From positions 1 to 64,000 of the forward strand of contig QBLU01000002.1 of NCBI GenBank assembly GCA_003241875.1: a stretch of 64,000 bases of DNA, written 5' to 3'. The notes under the pieces were generated by a model, which was given only the letters and a program-made list of their open reading frames with translations, had not been told where the DNA came from and searched no databases. Position numbers and translations under genes: made by a program. Origin of the DNA: Alphaproteobacteria bacterium. GTDB lineage: Bacteria > Pseudomonadota > Alphaproteobacteria > Sphingomonadales > Sphingomonadaceae. Numbering within the stretch: position 1 is the first letter of the stretch; every line of letters begins with the position of its first letter. Positions 25,370 through 33,529 of the stretch are shown here, in pieces.

Positions 25370-27685
25370 TTAGAAGCGGAAACCCACCGTGCCGCCGATG
25401 GTGCGCGGGCGGATGGTCGAGGCGGTGAGCAGCGGGATGCCGGCACCGCCGATGGCGGCCGGGACGGCGAAGGGATAGTCACCGGCAGCCACGACCCCAT
25501 AGGCATCGGTGACGTTGCGGGCATAAACGGCGAGCGAAACCTTGCCGATATTCACCCCGGCGCGCAGATCGACGACCGAATAGCTGTCGATGTTGATGCG
25601 CCGGTTGAAGGCAGCCGTGTAGGCCGCATTGAACCCGGCGGTCTGGTCACCCATCATCCGGATATTGGCACCGACATAGGCAACCGCATCGTTGCCGATC
25701 GACCATTCATAGTCGCCGCTGATGTTGGCCGACCATTTCGGCGTGTAGGGCAGCTGGTCGCCGGCGATGCCGCCGGTCAGGTTGAACCCGCCACCCGAAA
25801 CGGTGTCGTCGAGCAGCTTGGCGTCGGTATAGGCGCCGTTGACCACAAACGAGAGGCCGCGGAACGGCCGCAGCGTCGCCGTCGCTTCGACACCACTGGT
25901 GCGCGCCCGCTTGCCGTTGCCGTTGACGCCGACCGGACCGACGGGGGTCTGGACTGTCGTCAGGATCAGGATGTCGCTCCAGTCGATGTGATAGACCGAG
26001 GCATCGACCGAGAAGGTACCGTCGGCGGTTTCGGCACGAATACCCGCCTCATAGCTGATCAGCGTGTCGGCGTTGAACGCGGTCGGGAAATTGGTCGGGG
26101 CACCCAATGGCACGAAGTTCGGCCCGCCGGGGCGGAAGCCCTTGGCGACACGGGCATAAACAGAGGCATGTTCGCTGATTTCGAAGCGCGGCGCGATCGA
26201 CCAGGTGAAGACCCCCTGCGAGGAGTCACCCAGCTGCGGATTGCCGTTGCCGAGCTGGACGATGGCCTGGACCGAATCCTGGTTATTATGGCTATAGCGG
26301 CCGCCGGCGGTGATTTCGAACCGGTCGCCAAGATGAAGCGTCGCGCTGCCAAAGCCGGCGATTTCTTCGTAATTCGCGTCGATGGTCGCGACGACGAATT
26401 CGTTGAAGGTAAAGGGCCCGAAGCTGCCGGCCCGCGGGATCAGCGCGCCACTGGCGAAGTTGAACGGCAGGAAGCGCTGGAACAGCCCGGTCTTTTCACG
26501 GGTGTAATAGGCGCCGATCAGCCATTCGAAGGTTTCGCTGTCGGGCGAGGCGAGCCGCACTTCCTGGGTGAATTTCTCGACCGCGACGTCGCTTTGGAAG
26601 GCGAGGCCGACGGTATTGGTGGCGCCGGGGCCATAAACCGCCTGCGCCGTGCCGCGCGCGCCCGTGGTGCTGAAGTCGTTCAGCTGCACCTGGTCCTGCG
26701 TCGCATAGCTGGTGACCGAGGTCAGGTTGGCGAAATCGAGGTCCCAATCGATCGTGCCGCTGTAAAGGCGATAGTCGATATTGTTGGTTTCGGGATAGCG
26801 CTGATAGCGCTGGCGCTGGCCGCCGGTCGACCCGCCGGTAATCGGGTTCACCGGGCGGAGGGTCAGCGGATCGACGGTGAAGCTCGACGGCGAATCGACC
26901 TCGATGTTCTGCAGCAGCGCCGACAAGCGGATCGACAGCCGGTCGCTTGCCTTCAGCAGCAGCGAGGCGCGGCCGCCATAGCTGGCATTGTCATCGACGC
27001 CTTCGCCGGCAAGGCCGACCGCATCGACGACGCCCCGGTTCTTGCGGTAAAAGCCACTGGCACGGAACGCCAGCATATCCCCCAGCGGTATATTGACCAT
27101 CGCATTGGCTAGATAGCCGATGCCCGCGCCCCTGGTGTCCTCGATCCCGGCCTGGCCGCGGGCCTCGAACCCGCCGAAGTCAGGCAAGGCGGTCACATAT
27201 TTGAGCACGCCGCCAAGCGCGTTGGAGCCATAAAGCGTACCCTGCGGCCCGCGCAGCACCTCGATCCGCGCGATGTCGAACGTGTCGAAATCGCCGGCCA
27301 GCACGCCGCCGTTTGCCAGGCTGCCGCTTGAACCGAACGGGATATCATCGACATAGACCGCAACCGTCGACCCGACCGAGCCGGTATTGACGCCGCGCAG
27401 GATCAGCCGAGATTCACCAGGGTTGGTCTGGGTGACGGTAAAGCCCGGGACCAGCGCTGCGAAATCGAGAAAGCTCGTCGCCCGTTGGCGCTCCAGCGCC
27501 TCGCCGCCGACGACCGAGATCGACTGCGGCACCTCGGCGAGGGTCTGGGTGCGGCGCTGCGCAGTGACGACGATCTCGTTGGCCGAGGTCTGCGCACTGG
27601 AGTCCTGGTCCTCGGCGAACGCCGGAGTAGCCACGAAGGTGAGCGACGCCATGGCAATGGTGCTCAGCAGCTGCGATTTGGTCAA
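25370..27685 (-). CDS. TonB-dependent outer-membrane receptor
   Basis: This ~771-residue outer-membrane channel has a signal peptide, a TonB-box-like segment (NEIVVTAQRRTQTLAEVPQSISVV), a plug domain and a C-terminal beta barrel ending in the outer-membrane signal GGTVGFRF. The TTG at 27685 was chosen because GGGGAG precedes it by seven bases and a good signal peptide follows; a further in-frame TTG at 27721 lacks such a site. It converges on the dipeptidase operon and carries a related control element upstream, so it is proposed to import the peptides that the island degrades. It could also serve an unrelated ligand. Confidence 0.9.
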   Translation of the reverse strand: MTKSQLLSTIAMASLTFVATPAFAEDQDSSAQTSANEIVVTAQRRTQTLAEVPQSISVVGGEALERQRATSFLDFAALVPGFTVTQTNPGESRLILRGVNTGSVGSTVAVYVDDIPFGSSGSLANGGVLAGDFDTFDIARIEVLRGPQGTLYGSNALGGVLKYVTALPDFGGFEARGQAGIEDTRGAGIGYLANAMVNIPLGDMLAFRASGFYRKNRGVVDAVGLAGEGVDDNASYGGRASLLLKASDRLSIRLSALLQNIEVDSPSSFTVDPLTLRPVNPITGGSTGGQRQRYQRYPETNNIDYRLYSGTIDWDLDFANLTSVTSYATQDQVQLNDFSTTGARGTAQAVYGPGATNTVGLAFQSDVAVEKFTQEVRLASPDSETFEWLIGAYYTREKTGLFQRFLPFNFASGALIPRAGSFGPFTFNEFVVATIDANYEEIAGFGSATLHLGDRFEITAGGRYSHNNQDSVQAIVQLGNGNPQLGDSSQGVFTWSIAPRFEISEHASVYARVAKGFRPGGPNFVPLGAPTNFPTAFNADTLISYEAGIRAETADGTFSVDASVYHIDWSDILILTTVQTPVGPVGVNGNGKRARTSGVEATATLRPFRGLSFVVNGAYTDAKLLDDTVSGGGFNLTGGIAGDQLPYTPKWSANISGDYEWSIGNDAVAYVGANIRMMGDQTAGFNAAYTAAFNRRINIDSYSVVDLRAGVNIGKVSLAVYARNVTDAYGVVAAGDYPFAVPAAIGGAGIPLLTASTIRPRTIGGTVGFRF

Positions 27686-27751
27686 GTTTAGGCTCCCCGT
27701 CCGTGATCCCCGTGATGACAATCATGCAAACACGTCTGAAATGAGAAATCA

Positions 27752-27773
27752 ATCCCAATCAGGACATAGACAA
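27752..27773 (-). promoter_or_regulatory. Operator copy 3 upstream of the TonB receptor gene (diverged)
   Basis: On the minus strand TTGTCT (27773-27768) is followed at the same spacing by TGTCCTGATTGGGAT. This matches copy 1 in TTG-C, AT, CTGAT and GGAT. The -10 region is not convincing, so it may be an operator more than a complete promoter. It is the weakest of the four copies. Confidence 0.45.
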
Positions 27774-27843
27774 GCCGATCCCGTATCACCTTGCCCGAAT
27801 TGGAACGGGTCGTGCTTTTGAGGACACGCGGCCGGGCGCCGCT

Positions 27844-28860
27844 TCAGGCGCCGTCCAGGCCATCGAGAAAGGCCGCGACGTTGTCCCCGAGGGCATCCAC
27901 GGCATAGCCGCCTTCCATGATCACCAGCACCGGCAGGCCGAGGACGGCGATGGTGGCGCCGAGTTGCGTGTAGTCAGCCTGCCGCAGCTTGAAGTGCGAG
28001 ATCGGGTCGCCCTCGAAGGTGTCGGCGCCAAACGACACGACGAGCAAGCGCGCGCCCCAGCCGGCGATGGCAGCGAGGCCGGTATCGAGCGCCGCGGCGA
28101 ACCCGGCCAGGCCACTGCCGCGCGGCAGTGGCAGGTTGAGCGTGGTGCCGGTGCCGGCGTCCTCCCCGGTTTCATCGGCATGGCCCCAGTAAAAAGGGTA
28201 GTCGCTGCGCGGGTCGGCATGGATCGAACAGAAGAACACGTCCGGGTCGCGGTAGAAGATGTCCTGGGTGCCGTTGCCGTGATGATAGTCGATGTCGAGG
28301 ACGGCGACAGGGCCGAGGCCGCGGCGCTGCGCCTCGCGTGCCGCAATGGCGGCGTTGTTGAGGTAGCAATAGCCGCCCATGTAATCGGCGCCGGCGTGGT
28401 GTCCTGGCGGACGGCAAAGCGCGAAGGCACGGGTGTCGCCGCTCGTCACCATCCAGTCGAGCGCCGCCAGCGCGCATTGCGCCGACCAATAGGCGCCATC
28501 CCAGGTGCCCGCCGCCACCGGCGTGCCGGCATCATAGCTATAGGCCCCCAGCGCAGCATCGATGCGATCGAGCGCCAACGGGCGCCGGCGGACGATCGGG
28601 AAGGCATAGCCGATGGCGTCGCCGCTGCGGCCCGCCGCCAGCCAAGCGTCATGCGCGCCCGCTAGGAAATCGAGATAGCCTTGGCTGTGGACCGCCAGCA
28701 GCGGCGCCATGCCGAAGTCCCGCGGCGGCTCCAGATCCGGCGCCGCACGCTGGATCGCCAGCGCCCGGTCCGGGGATTCGGCGTAGGCGACCCAGTCGCC
28801 ATTGTGCAGTTCGCGCGCCGGGGCATGGCCCAGTTGCCGTGGGTCGAAAAAGCCCTTCAC
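27844..28860 (-). CDS. Histone-deacetylase-family zinc amidohydrolase (acetylpolyamine-hydrolase-like)
   Basis: This 338-residue HDAC-fold enzyme removes acetyl or related acyl groups from amines or small molecules. It shows the catalytic PPGHHAG (His154/155), the zinc motif D189-I-D191-Y-H193 in VLDIDYHHGNG and a later SFGADTFEGDP. The GTG start at 28860 follows AGGAG by five bases, 17 bp after the preceding serine hydrolase, so it is in that operon. Since the DgcN-DgcA route makes N-acetyl-L-Glu, a deacetylase here may complete the pathway, but alpha-N-acetyl amino acids are not the usual HDAC substrate. This step is speculative. Confidence 0.88.
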   Translation of the reverse strand: MKGFFDPRQLGHAPARELHNGDWVAYAESPDRALAIQRAAPDLEPPRDFGMAPLLAVHSQGYLDFLAGAHDAWLAAGRSGDAIGYAFPIVRRRPLALDRIDAALGAYSYDAGTPVAAGTWDGAYWSAQCALAALDWMVTSGDTRAFALCRPPGHHAGADYMGGYCYLNNAAIAAREAQRRGLGPVAVLDIDYHHGNGTQDIFYRDPDVFFCSIHADPRSDYPFYWGHADETGEDAGTGTTLNLPLPRGSGLAGFAAALDTGLAAIAGWGARLLVVSFGADTFEGDPISHFKLRQADYTQLGATIAVLGLPVLVIMEGGYAVDALGDNVAAFLDGLDGA

Positions 28861-28877
28861 ATCATCTCCTGCCGAGG

Positions 28878-30836
28878 TCAGCGCTGCTCGACATAGACAT
28901 ATTGGTGCTGCTGGCCATCGCTGATCGTCAATGTCCGGGCGCCATTCGCGGTGCCGACCTGTGCGTCGACACCGATCCCACCCGGGCCGACCGAGACGAT
29001 GGACGTGCTGCCATCGGCATTGGTGCGGGTCGCAACGGGGCCTTCGACAAAGCCGGCCTTGATCCATTTGGCGCCGCCGCGATCGCTGATGGTGATCGAG
29101 CCGACTTGCGGATCGCGGTAGCGGCCGGCAAGGCCGGCGAGCACCGCGGGGTCGCCGGGATAGGTGACGCGATCGCGGCGCGCCTTGGCCTGCGCCTTGA
29201 TACGGGCCGCGGCGGCGGCGACGTCGGCGGCGGCCTCGGGCTGGCCGTCGTACATCACCTCGAGCAGGCGCCGCAGGAATGGGGCGAGCATCGCGGCGCC
29301 GGGGTCGGCATTGGTCAGGATGACAGCGCCGACGCCGGTATCGGGCAGCGCATACCAGTTGCTGTGATAGCCGAGCAGCGTGCCGCCATGGGTGACGACG
29401 GGCACGCCCCAGGCGCTGCGTTCGAACAGGCCCATGCCGTACCAGCTGTCTTCCGACACCTGCACGCCGCGCTGGCGCCGTTCGAGGAGATTGGCCGCGC
29501 TGACGATGCGCTTGCCGTCGCGGTTGAGCCCCTTGGTCAGTTCGAGCTGGACATAGCGCGCCATGTCCGCCGTCGTCGAAAAAGCGCCGCCGGCGGGGCG
29601 ATGCGGAGCGACGGTGTGGTTGAAGTCGTTGGTCATCCGCACCATCCCGCCATCGATATCGAGGCCGTGCGGCGGCGCCCAGTTGCCGGCCTCGCCCCGC
29701 GCGAAGTCGAAGCCGGTGTTGGTCATGCCGAGCGGCCCGAAGACCCGGTCCTGCATGGCCTTGTCGAAGGCGGCGCCCAGTTCCATGCCGGGATAGGCCA
29801 GCGAGCCACCGAGATAGCCGGCGGCCGAGGCCATCAGATTGTTGTACTGGAACAGCTCACCGAAAGCGCTGGTCGGCTGGGTCACGGCCAGCTGACGGAA
29901 GGTGTCGGATGCCGGTGCGCCGGGGTCGGCGAGGATGAAGGAATAATCCTTCCGCGGCAGCCCGGTGCAGGCGCACACGAGGTGGCGGACCTGGGTGGCG
30001 CGCGTGGTGGCGTCGCTGCCGAGCTTGAAGCCGGGATAGACATCGACGACCGGCTGGTCCCAGCGCAGCTTGCCTTCATCGGCGAGCACCGACAGCAGCA
30101 GCGTCGCCATGCCCTTGGTATTGGAAGCGATCATGAACTTGGTATCGGCATCGACGGGCTCGGGCGAGCCCAGCGCGCGAACGCCGACGCCGCCCTGCCA
30201 GACGACCTTGCCCTGGTCGATCAGCGCCAGGCCGACACCGGGGACGCCGAGCTGTTCGGCGCTTTGCGCCACGAAGTCGCGCAGCGCCTGGATGCGATCC
30301 GGCGTCAGGCGGTGTGCGGTGCGACCGGCGAAGCTTTCCTTGGCATAGCCGGCCGGATGAAGACCGCCCTGGACGACCGACAGGGCAGCCGACCGCTTGG
30401 CGGCGGTGCCGGCGGCCCCGTCCATGACCAGCACGGTCCAGGCCGTGCCCTTGCGCAGCGCCAGCGCCGAGCGGACGGCGCGCTCGCTCGGCGCAGTTTC
30501 ATAGGCAAGGCTCACGCGCTCGTCCCAGCCTTCGCCGGGCGCGGCCGCGGTCACCAGCCGCGGCGCGGCAATTCCGGCGGGACGGACAACGCGCCAAGCC
30601 GCTTCGGCCGCGGCGCGGGCGTCGGCGGCGGCGCCGACCTCCACCACCGTCAGCTTCAGGTCGCCCTCGGGCGCGACAAAGGCCAGCGACGTGCCGGCGG
30701 CGACCGCGGACCAGTCCTTGGGTTGGACATATTGCACGCCGGCCGACGTGCGGCCCTGGGTGTCGGCGGTTACCGCGGTCTGGGCGGCGACCGGCAACGA
30801 CAGGGTGAACAGCCCAAGCGCGAGCAGGAATTTCAT
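28878..30836 (-). CDS. Exported serine hydrolase with an extra N-terminal domain
   Basis: This 652-residue protein has a signal peptide (MKFLLALGLFTLSLPVAAQ), a ~160-residue N-terminal domain of unknown kind, then a beta-lactamase-family catalytic domain with S238-N-T-K241 and a YNN motif (LFQYNNLMAS), and a small C-terminal beta domain. The extra N-terminal region (DWSAVAAGTSLAFVAPEGDLKLTVVEVG) separates it from the other hydrolases of the island. The ATG at 30836 has GGAG nine bases upstream. It lies 19 bp after the next serine hydrolase and 17 bp before the HDAC-like gene, so one transcript is likely. Confidence 0.88.
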   Translation of the reverse strand: MKFLLALGLFTLSLPVAAQTAVTADTQGRTSAGVQYVQPKDWSAVAAGTSLAFVAPEGDLKLTVVEVGAAADARAAAEAAWRVVRPAGIAAPRLVTAAAPGEGWDERVSLAYETAPSERAVRSALALRKGTAWTVLVMDGAAGTAAKRSAALSVVQGGLHPAGYAKESFAGRTAHRLTPDRIQALRDFVAQSAEQLGVPGVGLALIDQGKVVWQGGVGVRALGSPEPVDADTKFMIASNTKGMATLLLSVLADEGKLRWDQPVVDVYPGFKLGSDATTRATQVRHLVCACTGLPRKDYSFILADPGAPASDTFRQLAVTQPTSAFGELFQYNNLMASAAGYLGGSLAYPGMELGAAFDKAMQDRVFGPLGMTNTGFDFARGEAGNWAPPHGLDIDGGMVRMTNDFNHTVAPHRPAGGAFSTTADMARYVQLELTKGLNRDGKRIVSAANLLERRQRGVQVSEDSWYGMGLFERSAWGVPVVTHGGTLLGYHSNWYALPDTGVGAVILTNADPGAAMLAPFLRRLLEVMYDGQPEAAADVAAAAARIKAQAKARRDRVTYPGDPAVLAGLAGRYRDPQVGSITISDRGGAKWIKAGFVEGPVATRTNADGSTSIVSVGPGGIGVDAQVGTANGARTLTISDGQQHQYVYVEQR

Positions 30837-30855
30837 CGCAGGCATCTCCGGAAGA

Positions 30856-32307
30856 TCAGGGCGTGACAAGGTGGTAGGTGACGTGCGGCAGCGACGTGAA
30901 CGACAGGCGTCGCTGCCCCTCATCGCCATAAAATCGCAGTCGTTCATACGGCCCGCCGGCACGCGCCCCGGTCGTTTTCTCGTACAGCATCGGCCCGATG
31001 CGTTCCCAGCGCGTCGTCTGGCCGTCGTTGACGATGGTCAGGGCATTGCTGCCATCGGCGGTGACCGCCAGGTCATAGGCGGGATTTGCGGGCCGGCTGT
31101 AGTCGCGGCGATTCATGCGATAGGCGCCGGCGGGGATGGCCTCGTCGGCAGCGACCCGTGGTGCCGGCGCCTGCGGGAACAACCGGCCGATCAGCGCCTC
31201 GGTCAGCTCGGTGCGGCCGCCATAGCTGCCCTGCCCGCCGGTTTCGGAGATGAAGAAGCCGATGCCGGCCTCGGGCACCAGGATCATGTTGGAATGGAAG
31301 TCGCCGGTGTTGCCGCCATGGCCGACGATGCGCGGACCGGCCTGCCGCAACACGAAGAAGCCGTGGGCCATGCCGGGAAGATCGGGTGCATTGGCGACCG
31401 AATCCGACACCAGCAGGCGGACGGATGCGGGCTTGAGGATAGCCCCGCCGCCGCCGAGCAGCGCCAGCATGAAGCGGGTCATGTCGGGGCCGCTGCTGGT
31501 CGCCGAGCCGGCCGGCATGATCGAGCTGAACAGTTCGAAGGGTTTCGCCGTCAGCCGGCCCTTGTCGTAGCGATAACCGCTCGCCATGCGTGGGGCCAAC
31601 GCCGCCGGCAGCGGCTCGCGAAAGGTCGTCGAGGTCATGCCGAGCGGCGTGAAGATGTGGCGGTCGGCGTAATCGGCAAACGGCTCCCCGGACACCCGCT
31701 CGACGATATAGCCGGCAAGCGCGGCGCCATAGTTGGAATAGGACACCTCGGTGCCGGCCGGCCAGCGCCGCTCCGGCACATGCGTCTTGATCCAGTCGGC
31801 ATAGGGCGTCAGCTTGTCGACCGTCGGGGCGGTGATGCCCGACACGTCGCTCATCCCGGGTGTGTGCGACAGCAGGTCCCGTACCCGGATCGGCTTGCCG
31901 TCATGGAGTGGAATCTTGAAATCGAGGTAGGTGTTGACGTCGGCATCGAGGCTGACGCGGCCAAGTTCGACCTGTTGCAGCAGCGCTGTCCAGGTGAACA
32001 TCTTGGACACCGAGCCGGGCCGGAACAGCGTCGTCGCGCCATCGACCGCGAGGCCCTTGTCGACATCGGCGAAACCATAGCCGCGGGTGAACAGCACCCG
32101 GCCACCATGGACGACGGTCACGACGGCGCCCGCCACTTCGCGGGTGGCGATCTGCTGCGCCATGACGCCGTCGACGAAGTCGGCCAGGCCGGCGAGCCGC
32201 TGTTGCGGTGCCGCTACGGGAGCGGGACGCGCGGTTGCGGGTGGCACGGCCGTGGCCAGCAGCACCGCAAGACCGGCGCGGCGCAAGCTTTTGAACATCG
32301 ACGCCAT
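30856..32307 (-). CDS. Exported serine hydrolase (beta-lactamase family)
   Basis: This 483-residue protein has a signal peptide, then a catalytic domain with S99-V-S-K102 and YSNYGAALAGYIVER. Its sequence runs close to the first serine hydrolase of the plus operon (FRPGSVSK, DVNTYLDFKIP, DGKPI, YSNYGAALAGYIVE), so the two are probably paralogues. This one lacks the C-terminal membrane helices and should be a soluble periplasmic form. The start lies immediately after the dipeptidase stop. Confidence 0.9.
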   Translation of the reverse strand: MASMFKSLRRAGLAVLLATAVPPATARPAPVAAPQQRLAGLADFVDGVMAQQIATREVAGAVVTVVHGGRVLFTRGYGFADVDKGLAVDGATTLFRPGSVSKMFTWTALLQQVELGRVSLDADVNTYLDFKIPLHDGKPIRVRDLLSHTPGMSDVSGITAPTVDKLTPYADWIKTHVPERRWPAGTEVSYSNYGAALAGYIVERVSGEPFADYADRHIFTPLGMTSTTFREPLPAALAPRMASGYRYDKGRLTAKPFELFSSIMPAGSATSSGPDMTRFMLALLGGGGAILKPASVRLLVSDSVANAPDLPGMAHGFFVLRQAGPRIVGHGGNTGDFHSNMILVPEAGIGFFISETGGQGSYGGRTELTEALIGRLFPQAPAPRVAADEAIPAGAYRMNRRDYSRPANPAYDLAVTADGSNALTIVNDGQTTRWERIGPMLYEKTTGARAGGPYERLRFYGDEGQRRLSFTSLPHVTYHLVTP

Positions 32308-32309
32308 GC

Positions 32310-33452
32310 TCAGCCGCCCCAGGTTGCGGTCAGCAGTCGGCGGAAGTTGCCGCCGAGCACCGCCTCGATATGGGCATCGGTGTAGGAACGGCGGATCAGC
32401 TCCTCGGCCAGGTCGTACATTTTCAGCGGGTGGTCGAAGCCATCGACGTCGATCTTGTCGCGAAAGGCATAGCTGTCCTTGTAGGCGCCGCGGAGCATCT
32501 TGTTCATTTCCGGCGTGGTGTCGTCATAGCCGTTGAGGTCGCTGTCGGTGCCGATGCCGACATGGTCGATGCCGACAAGCTTCACGACATGGTCGATATG
32601 GTCGCCGATGTTGACGATTGTCGTCGGGTCGGTCTTGCTGACGAACATGCGGACGCCGGTGATGCCCATCACCCCGCCCTTGGCCGCCAGTGCCTTGATC
32701 GCCGCGTCGGTCTTCACGCGCGGGTGATCGACCAGCGCGCGGCAGTTGCTGTGGGTGATGGCGATCGGCTTCTTGGAGATCGCGATGGCGTCGAGCGTGG
32801 TGCGATCGCCGCTGTGCGAGACATCGACCAGCATGCCGACCTTGTTCATCGCCTCGATGATGCCGACGCCGAAATCGCTGACGCCGCCATCGACCCGGTC
32901 GGTGGAGCCCGATCCGATGCGGTTCTGGGAATTGTAGGTCAGTTGCGAGCAGCGCTGGCCCATGTCGTAGAAGAACTTCACATCGGCGGCATTGTTGAAA
33001 TGCTCGCTGTTCTGCAGGCCCATGATGACGGCGCAGCGCTTGTCCTTTTTGGCGCGGTCGATATCGGCAAAGCTGCCGACCGCGGTCAGCACATGGCTGT
33101 TGCGGGCGACATAGTTGCCGTAGATGGCAAAGAAGGTCAGCGCCTGGTCGCGAGCCGTCGGGCCGCCGATGCCGATGGCATGATGGATGGCGTTGATGCC
33201 GCTGGCGCGAAAGTCGGCGGCGTCCTTGTCGGTCATCGGATTGGCGTAGAATTCGGGCGAGAACTCGATCTTGATCGGCGCCAGCATGTCGACCACCGTC
33301 GCGCGCTGCACCACCTCGATCGCCCGCTTCGAATAGGCGCGCTTGCTGTACGGGCTGGCGGGAAACGCGGCGCGGGCGAGATAGGGCGCGCCGACCAGGC
33401 TGGCGGTCGTGCATACGGCGGCGCGCAAAGCCCAACGGCGTGTAGCCAGCAT
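32310..33452 (-). CDS. Divergent membrane dipeptidase-like protein (M19) lacking the first metal motif
   Basis: This 380-residue protein has a twin-Arg-type export signal (TRRWALRAAVCTTASLVGAPYLARA) and an M19 fold. The C-terminal metal ligands are recognisable: H213 in DVSHSGD, H234 in ITHSNCRALVDHPR and Asp in GIGTDSD. The N-terminal HxD motif is replaced by D55-M-L57 in VVDMLAP, and the bridging Glu position looks like Gln147 in GLQNSEHF. It may use one metal, another chemistry, or act on a distinct substrate. It heads the minus-strand operon; its promoter carries copy 4 of the shared element. A short YSKRA duplication lies at 35-44. Confidence 0.82.
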   Translation of the reverse strand: MLATRRWALRAAVCTTASLVGAPYLARAAFPASPYSKRAYSKRAIEVVQRATVVDMLAPIKIEFSPEFYANPMTDKDAADFRASGINAIHHAIGIGGPTARDQALTFFAIYGNYVARNSHVLTAVGSFADIDRAKKDKRCAVIMGLQNSEHFNNAADVKFFYDMGQRCSQLTYNSQNRIGSGSTDRVDGGVSDFGVGIIEAMNKVGMLVDVSHSGDRTTLDAIAISKKPIAITHSNCRALVDHPRVKTDAAIKALAAKGGVMGITGVRMFVSKTDPTTIVNIGDHIDHVVKLVGIDHVGIGTDSDLNGYDDTTPEMNKMLRGAYKDSYAFRDKIDVDGFDHPLKMYDLAEELIRRSYTDAHIEAVLGGNFRRLLTATWGG

Positions 33453-33483
33453 GTCCTGATCTCCCGATATTTTTCTGATCGGG

Positions 33484-33512
33484 ATGCTAATTGCCTAATC
33501 GGAGAACGTCAA
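33484..33512 (-). promoter_or_regulatory. Promoter/operator copy 4 for the minus-strand peptidase operon
   Basis: On the minus strand TTGACG (33512-33507), a 17-bp spacer and TAGCAT (33489-33484) form a good housekeeping promoter. The spacer holds TTCTCCGATTAGGCA, matching copies 1 and 2. Five further bases before the -35 box also match copy 1 (CGATTGAC). The start codon at 33452 follows about 25 bp after the expected transcription start. Confidence 0.7.
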
Positions 33513-33529
33513 TCGGCTCAGCTAATGAC

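Noticed and set aside
27686-27721. Alternative TTG start of the TonB receptor at 27721
   Set aside because: No ribosome-binding site precedes it; the TTG at 27685 has GGGGAG at good distance and begins a clean signal peptide.
28839-30866. Long plus-strand open frame opposite the serine hydrolase at 28878-30836
   Set aside because: The translation is His/Arg/Gly/Asp-rich with no domain, typical of an antisense shadow of a high-GC gene; the minus-strand protein has a full catalytic fold.
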